DNA of 64,000 bases from the NCBI GenBank assembly GCA_016490735.1, contig JAEMWC010000138.1, positions 124,001-188,000 of the forward strand. The letters are read 5' to 3'. The notes beneath the pieces were generated by a model that had not been told where the DNA came from, did no database searches, and worked only from the letters and a program-made list of their open reading frames with translations. The stretch is from Pachyseris speciosa. Taxonomy: Eukaryota > Cnidaria > Anthozoa > Scleractinia > Pachyseridae. Shown here piece after piece: positions 23,243 to 33,318 of the stretch (within the stretch, counting starts at the first letter, position 1; each line of letters opens with the position of its first letter). Made by a program: the position numbers and the translations under genes.

Positions 23243-23599
23243 GTAGTTACGCGCTGCTATTTTATAGCTAATACAATTGAGGCACCCCATCTAAGGATCA
23301 CACCGGGAAGACTATGCCAACATGGGCAAAAGACCATACCCTCTCCCGAGGCACAGACCTATATAGCCCTTATGTGGGAGTACCATCGGAAAGGTGTGCT
23401 CAAGTGGCTTCATGACCAGGCTCAGGATGCACTAGGAGGTCTATTGTCATATAATGGAGCACTTGGTATTGCAGAAGTTTCAGCAGTTTTGTTAGACCAG
23501 TTTCTTGGTTCTTTTAAAGGCGATGAACGAGAAAGAGATGCGATTGAAAACGCAGTCTGTCAGAGTCGCTACTCGCTATTCCAGTGTTTCGTTGTTTGA
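23243..23599 (+). other. Open frame in segment E, unidentified
   Basis: A frame of 118 codons is open from 23243. A Met-initiated version starts at 23372. It reads coding-like: PSPEAQTYIALMWEYHRKGV, LKWLHDQAQDALGGLLSYNG, then SAVLLDQFLGSFKGDERERD. In the other two E copies (22.48 kb and 31.30 kb) the codon after LLS is TAA, so only this copy stays open. I recognise no domain. It may be a pseudo-exon captured in the repeat unit, or a remnant of a transposon protein. Confidence 0.3.
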
Positions 23600-24142
23600 T
23601 GGGTTTTCTGTCGTAAAGCATGTCTGGGTTGATGCTTTCAATGAACATTTGTCTAAGAGCGACGCAAATTTATTTTATTTAGCTTGGAGTGCTTGGTGTC
23701 ATTGATAACTCGGTTTTGCATGTACGGAAGGGAGGAAATAATAATCTTTAATGTCATTTGTTCCAGTATGTGTTACCAAAGTGGATGGACTGTCGAAAGT
23801 CCGCTTCCTTAACAACAAGTCTCAATTGAAAAGACAGTTTTTCATAGTTTTACTTTAAACTAAATTAACTAAATAATTCTATTATTTAAATCAGTTAGGA
23901 ATATAATCTCTTGCTTTAGATTGTCGCTTTCGGGGAGGGGGGTGGAAGTGTGGGTGGGTGGGAGTAGGAAGATTAGGTTTACTTAGGTACGTCTTGTGCC
24001 CTCCAATTGATTGAGACACAGTCGATCGGTTACTGTAGATTATGAGCTTGAAGTCTCTTGGGCTGAGTAGTTAGCGAAGAAGAGTCTTTGCGGTTAGTTG
24101 GGGTCAAGTTATTAGAAGAAACGATTGTTACTGGCAGGTCAA

Positions 24143-24340
24143 TTAATTCTCTTTCGTCTGGCACCTATCAGATGCAAATAAATTACCAAAGCAGATTGTC
24201 AAAAAAATACCTCTGTAGTTCAAAGGGTCCGACGAGTGTCCTGATTTGAAGATTGAACTTTTTATTCTCGTACTCATGTGCGTTAAGGCTTGTATATAAA
24301 TTTGAAAATGCTTCGAACAACAACACAACAGCAGGAACAA
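24143..24340 (-). pseudogene. Non-LTR reverse transcriptase fragment, copy 2
   Basis: Near-identical to 21150-21315 up to NLFAS, after which the reading passes directly into segment A (retroelement ORF1-like sequence), creating a chimeric tail. Not functional. Confidence 0.55.
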
Positions 24341-25299
24341 CTTTATTATGGCTTGTTAAATCGATATCACAATTGGCCCACCCGAGTATAGCAGAGCTAA
24401 TCGAGTCGGGTGGATCAGCAACACAGGTTTAACATTATCTGCGTATAAAAATTACTTGTCCTCTTCATAAATTTTTTTTTATTAAAAAGCACTACAATTG
24501 TTTGACCAGATGAAATTTTTCTTTGATGCCACATGACATCTCTCGATTATTGACGCCACGTCGAGTTTTTCGTTGAAAATAGGGAACGTTTAATTGCACT
24601 TGAAATTATTTTTAACGTTGGACATCAAAATATTCAGAATAACAATCTCAATGTATTCCGCCTTTTAATGGGTATTGGTCATTTTCGTTGTGGGATAATT
24701 TGCACGTCAAGCATGTGACGTGACCTATTTATTTTCCGAATTCACCATTTCCGTTAACACATGCACATGATTGAAAAGCCATCAGTAGGAGTAAGAGAAA
24801 AAAAGAACAAAAAAAGATTTGTGTAAGACGGCTTTCCCTTCCCCGAATTTCGACTAAACATTTGCATTACTTTTAGCCGTTTAAAGGTCACGAGACCAAA
24901 GAGCAAGTTAAATGACCAAGCATGCTCGCCAAGTTTCATACCGATAGGATAGAGTCTTCACCTTGATACCGAAACATACAAATTATATTTAGGAGGTAGG
25001 CAAAGCTTTAGCACACTTGCGTAGATCAGACGTCTGGAAAAAGTTCTTTTTCTCAGTATAATAAAATTGAAAAGCTTTACTAAAGGAATAAGACAAAACA
25101 CAATATTAATCATGCATCTGGTTTTCGTTTAGCTGAGTAGTTACGCGCTGCTATTTTATAGCTAATACAATTGAGGCACCCCATCTAAGGATCACACCGG
25201 GAAGACTATCGGTTCGACCTTGTTGAGCTGCGTCCTTGCTGTACTTTGCGAGGACGATTAGCACAGACAGTTATTAGACAGTTATGTTAACATGGGCAA

Positions 25300-25559
25300 T
25301 GTACCGAAACTGTACGCGGTACACTCTCACTCACGATTGATTCCACTGATTCCACACCACTTATATGTTCTTTTTAACCTCTTTAATGTCGATGTCCACT
25401 CCTCGATCTTTTTATATCCGATTTTTTACATTGTGCAATGATCAAAAACAACTCTCTCCGATTACAACTGTCGATCAAAATAAATCACTAAATAACTAAA
25501 TAACGCAATCGTCACGAAATGTCTCTTCCGGTCAATATTGTAACTCTAGTTTCCGGTCA
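25300..25559 (-). repeat. 3' LTR of the BEL/Pao element
   Basis: 260 bp, TG...CA ends, one mismatch to the 5' LTR. The coding strand of the element is minus, so this is the downstream LTR. Confidence 0.95.
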
Positions 25560-25573
25560 CGCTCCCCTAAAAA
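25560..25573 (-). other. Polypurine tract of the BEL/Pao element
   Basis: On the minus strand the sequence TTTTTAGGGGAGCG lies directly before the 3' LTR, in the place and with the composition of the plus-strand primer. Confidence 0.7.
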
Positions 25574-25598
25574 TTAACCTTTCTTAATTTTTACTCTC

Positions 25599-28109
25599 TC
25601 AGTGTCCATTAGAGTCTTGCTCAGCAATGAGCTTTATTTTCGCACTCGCATCGTCAGCTGCCTTCCTCTTTGGTACACTTCTGATTGGCTCTTGGCTCGC
25701 ACTCTCGTTTTCCTCTGCTGGTTCCTTGCAGCAGCTCCTTATTTCAAGGGGACACACGAGCTGAAGTGGGCGTCGGATTCTGTTTCCGTTGTGTAGTAAG
25801 ACGACTCCCCTCACAACACCATCTCTCCCCTTGACTAGTTGGACCACTTTGCCTTTCTTCCACTCCCCTCGGTTTCTGTTCTCTCCTACCACTAGGACAA
25901 TCTCCCCTATCTCCGGCATTTGTTGCTTGTCCCTCCTGTTTACTCTGTGTGCTTCCATCAAACTGTGGACATACTCGTTCTGCCAACGGCTCCACGCATG
26001 TTCTCTGGCATTCTTTAGGCGTCTGTGTAGCTTGGTGACTTCCTCCTCGTCAACCTCAATATCCTCCAAGTCATAAGCGTTTTGGCCCCACATGAGTATG
26101 TTTGGCGTCAAGGTTTGTGGTTCGCCCTCATCACTCTCCACGTACGTCAGGGGTCGATTGTTGAGGTGTTTCTCGATGTCCATGAACACCACTTCAAGCT
26201 GTTGGAAGGTGAGGTGTGTGTTTCCTAGCGTTTTGTACGCCGTTTTCGTGACTTCCTTGATAAGCCTTTCGTACATGCCTCCCCACCATGGAGACTTGGA
26301 GAGGTTAAACTGCCATGTAATCTCTTGCTGTGCGAGATAATTTTGCAACTTCTCACTTTTGCGAATCCTTTTGATCCATGTTGCCGTTGCCTTGAATGTT
26401 GCAGCGTTGTCTGAGACAATCTTCTCTGGTCTCGTTCGTCTTGTTATGAAGGCATTTATCTTCCTTTGGAATTCTTCGGCTGTCTGGCTTCTGGTAAGTT
26501 CCAGGTGAACTGCTCGCGATGTGGCACATGTGAAGATTAGTACATACGCCTTCTCCTCTTTCGTCTTTCCTTCTTTGCACTTCAGCGGTCCTGCAAAGTC
26601 TACACCCACGTACTGGAAAGGGCGACTGACGTTAGTACGAAACTCCGGAAGGGCTGAAGTGGTTGGCGCTCCGTACGGTTTGGTGGCGAACACCTTGCAT
26701 ACGTTGCAGTCGCGAATCTCCTTCTTTACCAGGGTACGGAGTCGTGGTATCCACCATTCTTCCCTCAAGGTCGCCATTGTGTTGGCCACACCTAAGTGTT
26801 GTATTTGGGTATGAGCGTGCTGGATTAGCTTCCGAGTGAACTGCGTATCTTCCAGATAGACTGGGTTGTACCCCTGGATTCTCCCCTTGCACTTGAGGAG
26901 GTTCGTCTCCTTGTCCTTGACTAACTCCCATCCAGGCTTCTTTAAGTCATCCGGTATTCCCTTCTGTGCTCTCTCCGCCCAGCGTCGTTTGGCTTCTGCG
27001 AGTTCTTCGGTACTCAATGGGCCTGATATCTTCTTTGATTGGGCGTGGCTGTTGGTGCTGAACCTCAGGGCCCAAGCAGTAATCCGTAGTGCTCTCCAAT
27101 ACGTGTTTCGCGAGAGTAGTTCGTCCCACTCATCTGTCTCTTGGTTCTCTGTGCTACCCTCTTCCAGTTCCTTGGTCTTGGTTTGCCCTTCCTCTCTTGT
27201 GTAAGCAACAATTTCCTTCAGTGGCTTCTCTTCCTCTTGATTCTTAGGTGTGCATCTAATGATTGGCTGGGGTGGCCAGTCCTCCTTTGTCAGTAGCCAG
27301 GTTGGTCCCTCGTACCATTCGTTCTCTCCCATCTTGTTTAGGGGTGCGCCTCTACTTCCTAGATCAGCAAGGTTTTGTTCTGTAGGGCAATATTTCCATT
27401 CGATTCCGACTTCTTCTGTTATCTGGGCCATTTTCCGCACTCTGTTCTCGACGAATACCTTCCAAGACTTTCCGGGGTTTAAGATCCAGTACAAGGCCAC
27501 CATGCTATCCATCCAGACTGTGATGCTTCCCAGTGGCCATCCTCTCAGGGCATTGTGGAGATTCTTTGCCAAGTTTGCCGCCATTTGACCACCAACCAGT
27601 TCTAACCTTGCTATGGTAGTGTCTCTCTTGGAGATTCTTGATTTCGATGTAAGAAGGCCCTTGACCATGCCTTCACTGTGTTCAACGACTGCTATGGCGG
27701 CAGCGCAGCAGGCCAGATTGCTTGCGTCGGCGAATATATGTAAGTGCACTGTTTTGGTCTTTGTTACGTTCCTCATGATGCTTCTTGGCACTGTCACGCT
27801 CTTTAACTGCTTCGTCCACTTGGTCCACTGTTTCTTTAGGGGATCTGAAATCTCTCCATTCCATCCGTTCTTTTCGTCGCACGCCTCTCTGTAAATCCGC
27901 TTTCCTTCCACAGTTGTTGGTGACAATATTCCAAGGGGGTCGTAAATGCTGCCCAAGTGGCTGAGAATCGTTTTCTTGGTAACATGCTCTTCCTCAACTT
28001 GTTGTGGGATGGTTACTTCTATGGTGTCGTTTTGTTTGTCCCAGCCGAGGCCTAGTATTTTGCTTGGGTTGGCCATTCCGTCACTCTCTAGCTCTTGAAG
28101 GTTAGACTC
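25599..28109 (-). CDS. BEL/Pao pol, downstream part: RNase H, integrase, C-terminal domain
   Basis: The frame continues directly from the TGA at 28112-28110. The first Met lies at 28076, but it is inside the polyprotein and not a true start. Domains in order: end of the reverse transcriptase; RNase H with [20 protein letters not shown] and NLADLGSRG; the integrase zinc-binding region with QHLG and CNVCK; and the integrase core with Asp in VGVDFAGPL, Asp in VSDNAATF and Glu in GGMYERL. A C-terminal BEL-type domain follows, with [19 protein letters not shown] and GRDGVVRGV. All expected catalytic acidic residues are present. Without readthrough of the upstream stop this part would not be made from the Gag start. 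Confidence 0.9.
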   Translation of the reverse strand, partial: ESNLQELESDGMANPSKILGLGWDKQNDTIEVTIPQQVEEEHVTKKTILSHLGSIYDPLGILSPTTVEGKRIYREACDEKNGWNGEISDPLKKQWTKWTKQLKSVTVPRSIMRNVTKTKTVHLHIFADASNLACCAAAIAVVEHSEGMVKGLLTSKSRISKRDTTIARLELVGGQMAANLAKNLHNALRGWPLGSITVWMDSMVALYWILNPGKSWKVFVENRVRKMAQITEEVGIEWKYCPTEQNLADLGSRGAPLNKMGENEWYEGPTWLLTKEDWPPQPIIRCTPKNQEEEKPLKEIVAYTREEGQTKTKELEEGSTENQETDEWDELLSRNTYWRALRITAWALRFSTNSHAQSKKISGPLSTEELAEAKRRWAERAQKGIPDDLKKPGWELVKDKETNLLKCKGRIQGYNPVYLEDTQFTRKLIQHAHTQIQHLGVANTMATLREEWWIPRLRTLVKKEIRDCNVCKVFATKPYGAPTTSALPEFRTNVSRPFQYVGVDFAGPLKCKEGKTKEEKAYVLIFTCATSRAVHLELTRSQTAEEFQRKINAFITRRTRPEKIVSDNAATFKATATWIKRIRKSEKLQNYLAQQEITWQFNLSKSPWWGGMYERLIKEVTKTAYKTLGNTHLTFQQLEVVFMDIEKHLNNRPLTYVESDEGEPQTLTPNILMWGQNAYDLEDIEVDEEEVTKLHRRLKNAREHAWSRWQNEYVHSLMEAHRVNRRDKQQMPEIGEIVLVVGENRNRGEWKKGKVVQLVKGRDGVVRGVVLLHNGNRIRRPLQLVCPLEIRSCCKEPAEENESASQEPIRSVPKRKAADDASAKIKLIAEQDSNGH

Positions 28110-30836
28110 TCATTTGTGTACTGGAAACCTTGCCTCTTCCAATACCTGGGTGGCTTCCGTCTTGAATCTTTTCATTTCTTCTGACCCTTGACCAGTCTGC
28201 ATTAGGTTGTCCACATATGTGTTCTCCCGAAGCGCTTGAACTGTTTCTTTGACCTCCTCTGGCTGTTGGCTGCAGTGATACTGTAAAGTCGCTCCTAGTA
28301 TGAATGGGCTTGCCTCTGCTCCAAAAGGTACTCGCGTGAACCGGAAGTGTTCTTCTTTTCCATCTTTCTTGAAGAGGAAGCGAAATGCATCCCTGTCTTC
28401 TTCCTTTATTCCAACTTGAAGAAACGCCTTTTCTATGTCCCCGAGTAGGATATCCGTCGACATTCTCGCTCTAATCAGTATGTCCCACATGAGTGGCTGT
28501 AAAGGCGGTCCTCTGTACATGCAGTCATTGATACTGTTCGCGAGGTAGTGAGGTTTTGCGCTTGCATCAAACACCATCCTGACCTTTGTTGTAGCCGCGT
28601 CCTCTCTGATTACTGGTTTGTGAGGCATGTAGAACACTCGGGTCCCTGTTGGGTGATCGGGAACCTTTTCAATGACTCCGGTTTCTTCCTGGTTAGCCAC
28701 AATCTTCTCGTACTCTTCCTTCAGTTTCATGTTCTGCTCCAGCTTTTTCTCTACTCTTTGTAGGCGTTGTCTGCTCTGCATCTCATTTGTCTCTGCTAGT
28801 TTCCGGCCTGGTATCCAAGGAACATTCACTTCGTACCTCCCATCGGCGTTTCTTGAAATGTTCTCATTAAACTCTGTGTGTACGTCCAGCTGGGAGCTCT
28901 CTCCCCGGTCCTCCACTCCCAACACGTCCAGGCTGTACAAACGCTCATAATCGCTCGCTTCTCTTGTGTACAGGCAGCCATCTGTTGCACGATCACCGCC
29001 ATGAATGACCCAACCAAAGGTCGTCCCCTCGACTATCGGCTCCCCAGGTTTCCCTTTGAACACATCTTCTGTCCTAATTCGGCAGTACGTACTGTCTCCC
29101 AGGATCAAATGGATTGTGTAGTCATCTCCCGTGTTCTTGTAAAATCGTTTGTCCTTTGTGTGCTCGTACTTCCATTTCAGGGTGCTAAGGTCTGGTCTCC
29201 GGATGGTCGTGAAGTCTGCCATCTTAGCTCCAGTGACTTCGATCCGCTCTCTCGCCTGTCCATCCACTGAATCTATTGTTATGTCAAAAATAGGCATGGA
29301 CTGTTTCTGTGTTCCACTCAAGGTTACAATTTGTCGAGTTTCGTGACGTACTGGGTTTAGCTGAAGCTTTTTTATTGCCTCTTCTGAGATAAAGTTCCTG
29401 CCAGATCCTGTGTCAAGGTACGCCCATAGTGTGGTTCCATTGATCTTAACGGGGATGATAGCTGGGAGTGTCTCCTCGGCAGATGGCGCGTACACAGTGA
29501 GAACAGGATTCTCCTTTCTGTCGCAGATGCTTGTATGGTGTCTCCCTTTGCAATTAAAACAGCCACGGCTTCGGCAATGATGGCCAATGTGCCCCCCTCT
29601 TCCACAGTTGTAGCACAATCGGTTATCCGTGAGAAACTTCCTCCTGCTCTCCAGTGTCTTGTACGTTTCGCAGCGGTCTCCCCAGTGGCCCTTTCGGCAG
29701 TAGAGGCAGACGGGTGTGGATTTCGTTGTATCTGATGGCTGTTTCTCCTCTCCTTCTGCAGCATACCAGAGTCTCTCCCTCTTGTGGTTTTCTCGGACTG
29801 TTCCAGGCTGCTCCTCCATTCTGTTCCTCTTCAGCCATCCCTGAAGGTTGTTAATCAAGTGCTCCATTCTCCAACTCTCCCAATTATCGTCAGTCCGTAC
29901 CAGGTCAGGCTTCACTTGCGGTAATTTGTTTAGTGTAGAGATTACGAATCCTTGTAACATATCTGCTTCACCCATAGTTACCAACGCGTCGTAGTTTTTG
30001 CTGAGATTTTCGTAAAATTCCTGAATCCTGATGAAGTGTGTTCCTCTAACGCTTGGAAGATTCACAATTTCTTGCACGTGCGCATTGACAACTAGCTTGT
30101 TTTGGCCATACTCTGTCTTTAATCGCTCCCACGCTATTTTGTAGCCGATCTCGCTGGGTTTTAGATTTCCAATTTTTCCACGCACTGTTGGGGTTACCAT
30201 CTCTAACAGATAGCTGAATTTTTCTTCTGGAGTGATTGGCTTGTCATGAACTTGCGTGACGAACATGTTTTCGAAACGCACCCAGTCGGTGGGCGTTCCT
30301 TTGAATGGCGTAATCTTCAACTTGGGAAGTTTTGCGTGGGTCGCCTTGGCCGCTGTTTCCATTTCCAACTTCTGTTCTGCTACGCGTAATTCGGCCCTGA
30401 ATTTCTCCTCCCAGAATTGCCTTTCTTGCTCTTGTTTCTCTCTTGTCACGCGTTCCTCGCGCTCCCGTCGTGTCTCCCAATTCGCTCGCTCGATTTCGTC
30501 TTCCTCCTGTTTCTGTTTTGCTGAAAGTGTCTCGGAAAGCTTGATTTTCTCCTGGACGAGAGGAGAGAACTCGTTCTTCTTGTCCTTTTTCCACTGTCGG
30601 ACATCTCGCGGTGAAACACCCGAGTCTAGCTTCATTCCTTCCAGTTGTGAAATAAGATCCGTGATCTTGTCGATAATTTGTGTTCCTTGTTTTACGGCAA
30701 TTTCCATTTCTACGTAATCGTTTTGCTCTATAAGTTCGTCAGCCGGCTCTAGATAGTACTTTAATTTCGTTACCTCCCTCTCAATGTTTCTTTCGAAGCG
30801 TTCCATCGCCTCTGAAAGTCCCTCTCCTTCTGTCAT
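28110..30836 (-). CDS. BEL/Pao gag-pol, upstream part: Gag, protease, reverse transcriptase
   Basis: 908 codons starting at ATG 30836, 92 bp inside the 5' LTR. An N-terminal Gag with long charged coiled-coil-like stretches is followed by three Cys-His knuckles (CLYCRKGHWGDRC, CYNCGRGGHIGHHC, CFNCKGRHHTSIC). The aspartic protease has LDTGSG with Asp at residue 475. The reverse transcriptase has GDIEKAFLQV, FGAEASPF and YVDN at residues 874-877. The frame ends at TGA 28112-28110, inside the polymerase domain and well past the Gag-Pol boundary. The stop therefore looks like a disabling nonsense change and not a programmed site. Confidence 0.9.
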   Translation of the reverse strand: MTEGEGLSEAMERFERNIEREVTKLKYYLEPADELIEQNDYVEMEIAVKQGTQIIDKITDLISQLEGMKLDSGVSPRDVRQWKKDKKNEFSPLVQEKIKLSETLSAKQKQEEDEIERANWETRREREERVTREKQEQERQFWEEKFRAELRVAEQKLEMETAAKATHAKLPKLKITPFKGTPTDWVRFENMFVTQVHDKPITPEEKFSYLLEMVTPTVRGKIGNLKPSEIGYKIAWERLKTEYGQNKLVVNAHVQEIVNLPSVRGTHFIRIQEFYENLSKNYDALVTMGEADMLQGFVISTLNKLPQVKPDLVRTDDNWESWRMEHLINNLQGWLKRNRMEEQPGTVRENHKRERLWYAAEGEEKQPSDTTKSTPVCLYCRKGHWGDRCETYKTLESRRKFLTDNRLCYNCGRGGHIGHHCRSRGCFNCKGRHHTSICDRKENPVLTVYAPSAEETLPAIIPVKINGTTLWAYLDTGSGRNFISEEAIKKLQLNPVRHETRQIVTLSGTQKQSMPIFDITIDSVDGQARERIEVTGAKMADFTTIRRPDLSTLKWKYEHTKDKRFYKNTGDDYTIHLILGDSTYCRIRTEDVFKGKPGEPIVEGTTFGWVIHGGDRATDGCLYTREASDYERLYSLDVLGVEDRGESSQLDVHTEFNENISRNADGRYEVNVPWIPGRKLAETNEMQSRQRLQRVEKKLEQNMKLKEEYEKIVANQEETGVIEKVPDHPTGTRVFYMPHKPVIREDAATTKVRMVFDASAKPHYLANSINDCMYRGPPLQPLMWDILIRARMSTDILLGDIEKAFLQVGIKEEDRDAFRFLFKKDGKEEHFRFTRVPFGAEASPFILGATLQYHCSQQPEEVKETVQALRENTYVDNLMQTGQGSEEMKRFKTEATQVLEEARFPVHK

Positions 30837-30907
30837 GGCGCAATCGTTTCAATGTCCCAGCCACGCGGCAAATTCCTGTGTCGTTGTCGTCTCCGCTGTT
30901 TCCCTGA

Positions 30908-30924
30908 TCCTGGTCTCGGCACCA
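30908..30924 (-). other. Primer binding site of the BEL/Pao element
   Basis: Four bases inside the 5' LTR, on the minus strand, TGGTGCCGAGACC begins with TGG, as expected for pairing with a tRNA CCA end. The sequence is closest, from general knowledge, to tRNA-Phe 3' ends; that identity is uncertain. Confidence 0.5.
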
Positions 30925-30928
30925 CAAA

Positions 30929-31188
30929 TGTACCGAAACTGTACGCGGTACACTCTCACTCACGATTGATTCCACTGATTCCACACCACTTATATGTTCT
31001 TTTTAACCTCTTTAATGTCGATGTCCACTCCTCGATCTTTTTATATCCGATTTTTTACATTGTGCAACGATCAAAAACAACTCTCTCCGATTACAACTGT
31101 CGATCAAAATAAATCACTAAATAACTAAATAACGCAATCGTCACGAAATGTCTCTTCCGGTCAATATTGTAACTCTAGTTTCCGGTCA
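30929..31188 (-). repeat. 5' LTR of the BEL/Pao element
   Basis: 260 bp, TG...CA ends, one mismatch to the 3' LTR. It carries promoter and polyadenylation functions for the element by family rule; no specific box was assigned. Confidence 0.95.
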
Positions 31189-32197
31189 GGCAAAAGACCA
31201 TACCCTCTCCCGAGGCACAGACCTATATAGCACTTATGTGGGAGTACCATCGGAAAGGTGTGCTCAAGTGGCTTCATGACCAGGCTTAGGATGCACTAGG
31301 AGGTCTATTGTCATAAAATGGAGCACTTGGTATTGCAGAAGTTTCAGCAGTTTTGTTAGACCAGTTTCTTGGTTCTTGGTTCTTGAAAGTGGGAAGATTG
31401 GGTTTACTTAGGTACGTCTTGTGCCCTCCAATTGATTGAGACACAATCGATCGGTTACTGTAGATTATGAGCTTGAAGTCTGTTGTGCTGAGTAGTTAGC
31501 GAAGAAGAGTCTTTGCGGTTAGTTGGGGTCAAGTTATTAGAAGAAACGATTGTTACTGGCAGGTCAATTAAATCTCTTTCGTCTGGCATCTATCAGATGC
31601 AAATAAATTACCAAAGCAGATTGTCAAAAAAATACCTCTGTAGTTCAAAGGGTCCGACGAGTGTCCTGATTTGAAGATTGTGCGTTAAGGCTTGGATATA
31701 AATTTGAAAATGCTTCGAACAACAACACAACAGCAGGAACAACTTTATTATGGCTTGTTAAATCGATATCACAATTGGCCCACCCGAGTATAGCAGAGCT
31801 AATCGAGTGGGGTGGATCAATAACACAGGTTTAACATTATCTGCGTATAAAAATTACTTGTCCGCACCATAACTTTTTTTGAATTAAAAAGGTATTACAA
31901 TTGTTTGACCAGATGAAAGTTGTCTTTTATGCCACGTGACATCTCTCAATTTGTTTCAATTTGTTTGAATTGAAAAGACACTTTTTCATAGTTTTACTTT
32001 AAACTAACTTAACTAAATAAATCTATTATTTAAATCAGTTAGGAATATAATCTCTTGCTTTGGATTATCGCTTTCTTTCGGAGGTGCGGGTAAGGGGGGT
32101 GGGGGGGGGTGGAAGTGTAGGGTGGGTGGGGGTGGGAAGATTGCGTTTACTTAGGTACGTCTTGTGCCCTCCAATTGATTGAGACACAGTCGATTGG

Positions 32198-32830
32198 TTA
32201 CTGTAGATTATGAGCTTGAAGTCTGTTGGGCTGAGTAGTTAGCGAATAAGAGTCTTTGCGGTTAGTTGGGGTCAAGTTATTAGAAGAAACGATTGTTACT
32301 GGCAGGTCAATTAAATCTCTCTCGTCTGGCATCTTGTCGGTATTCTCAGTCCTGTTTGTTGATTGATTTTTATTCACGGCAGTACTAATAGTCACCTGGC
32401 TGTTGTCCATTTCTGGTCGTATTTTCTTGGCCATGGTTTGAATTTGCATTTTAATAGACTGAATTTCGTTTGTTGATTTTAGTTTCTCTAATTTTAGGAC
32501 ATCGTTCTTTACTGGTTCAAAGTCAGCGAAGCGAGACGACAAGAGACTGATTTCCGTCTTAAAAACGGTTTTTTTGCTTGAACTAGTTCGTCTTCAATTT
32601 TGGTTGATTTCAGAGTTGCAGTTTACTTCTGGTTTTATTTCAGTGACATCTGTTTCTAGATTAGACACAACTAATTTGACATCAGTAAAGGAAGCTCTGC
32701 TCTTCAATGAAAGACCCGCTCTTATGTAATCCAGAGAATTCCTCCGTTTCCGATGTATGAATTTGAGAGTTTCTAGTTCTATTGATCCATTAGAGTGATG
32801 GCACATCCTGGGGGTGCACGGTAACGTCAA
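32198..32830 (-). pseudogene. Possible retroelement ORF1 remnant with one in-frame stop
   Basis: Two minus-strand frames (32830-32594 and 32542-32198) are in the same frame, 18 codons apart, and separated only by TGA. Combined they give about 210 codons with alternating hydrophobic and charged residues suggesting a coiled coil (ELETLKFIHRKRRNSLDYIR, SNLETDVTEIKPEV, VLKLEKLKSTNEIQSIKMQI). This type of protein is typical of LINE ORF1. No RNA-recognition motif was identified. Its last part (from about 32345 down) is the sequence repeated as segment A at 23966-24170 and 31388-31600, so this locus may be close to the source of that segment. Confidence 0.4.
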
Positions 32831-33160
32831 AAGAATAGAAGCGAGGAAATTAATTACTGGTGGTGATTGGTTTTTAATGGCCTCGCAAACACTCGCATTC
32901 AGGTAGATTTCTTTTCGAAAGGTCGTCTCGTCCTATCCTTTTCGAATTCTAAACAGGGATCAGGCCCACAAAAACAAAAAAGAAAAAAGAAAAGAAAAGA
33001 ATTAAATGGTGCACCGAAGTCTCGCCGTCTTCCACCTCTAATTCAGGATAACGTTCACTATGCCAGGTCCCTCTTGTTTCTTTTCGTACTAAACTAATTT
33101 TTGACACGTACGTATTCTGGAAGGTATGATGATATTTTGATCATGCATGCTGGGGAGTTT
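32831..33160. other. Non-coding stretch upstream of the fluorescent-protein promoter
   Basis: An A/G-rich patch at 32975-33000 and no supported gene. It probably includes distal regulatory DNA for the gene starting at 33319. Confidence 0.4.
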
Positions 33161-33171
33161 CCCGTCTTCTG

Positions 33172-33213
33172 ATTGGTCCAAGTGGATTCCGGGTGTGGTA
33201 ATCAGGTTTATAG
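33172..33213 (+). promoter_or_regulatory. Putative core promoter of the fluorescent-protein gene
   Basis: An inverted CCAAT box (ATTGG, 33172-33176) and a TATA-like TTTATAG (33207-33213) lie 35 bp apart, about 105 bp upstream of the initiation codon. This spacing fits a class II promoter with transcription starting around 33240. The call is from motif position only. Confidence 0.45.
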
Positions 33214-33318
33214 GCGTACTCTCAAGCCTGAGGTCTCATTCACCTTGTGGATTTTGGAGAGAGCAGATCGAGAACAAGAAGAGCTGTAAGGTTGATATCT
33301 TACTTTACGTCTACGATC

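Larger units (their letters stand above)
25300..31188 (-). mobile_element. BEL/Pao LTR retrotransposon, nearly intact
   Basis: A 5889-bp element on the minus strand. The two 260-bp LTRs begin TG and end CA and differ at one base (T near 25437 against C in the other copy). It is flanked by the 5-bp target duplication GGCAA (25295-25299 and 31189-31193). It encodes Gag, protease, reverse transcriptase, RNase H and integrase in one frame, in the order typical of BEL/Pao. That frame is interrupted by a single TGA. The near-identical LTRs and complete structure indicate recent insertion. A related repeat copy at 23.3 kb shows the unoccupied site. Confidence 0.95.
20991..32350. repeat. Composite, partly tandem repeat region (about three diverged units)
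   Basis: Five kinds of segment recur. B (RT-fragment segment): 21150-21413, partial 21505-21640, 24172-24435, 31601-31836. C: 21637-21960, 22616-22860, 24435-24758, partial 31832-31950. D: 21960-22380, 22860-23280, 24758-25170. E: 22370-22615 (internally deleted), 23278-23700, 25168-25299 continued at 31189-31385. A: 23966-24170, 31388-31600, 32140-32345. A further segment before A is shared by 23820-23975 and 31970-32130. By eye the copies are mostly well above 90 percent identical. Order is conserved but deletions differ, so this is a tandemly amplified unit with later losses, not simple dispersed copies. The BEL/Pao element is inserted in the last E copy. Confidence 0.7.

Noticed and set aside
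25208..25216. GGTTCGACC as a tRNA B box
   Set aside because: No cloverleaf, A box or anticodon arm could be built around it.
28110..28112. Programmed Gag-Pol readthrough at the BEL/Pao TGA
   Set aside because: The stop lies inside the reverse transcriptase after the YVDN motif, not at the Gag-Pol border, and this group normally uses one uninterrupted frame.
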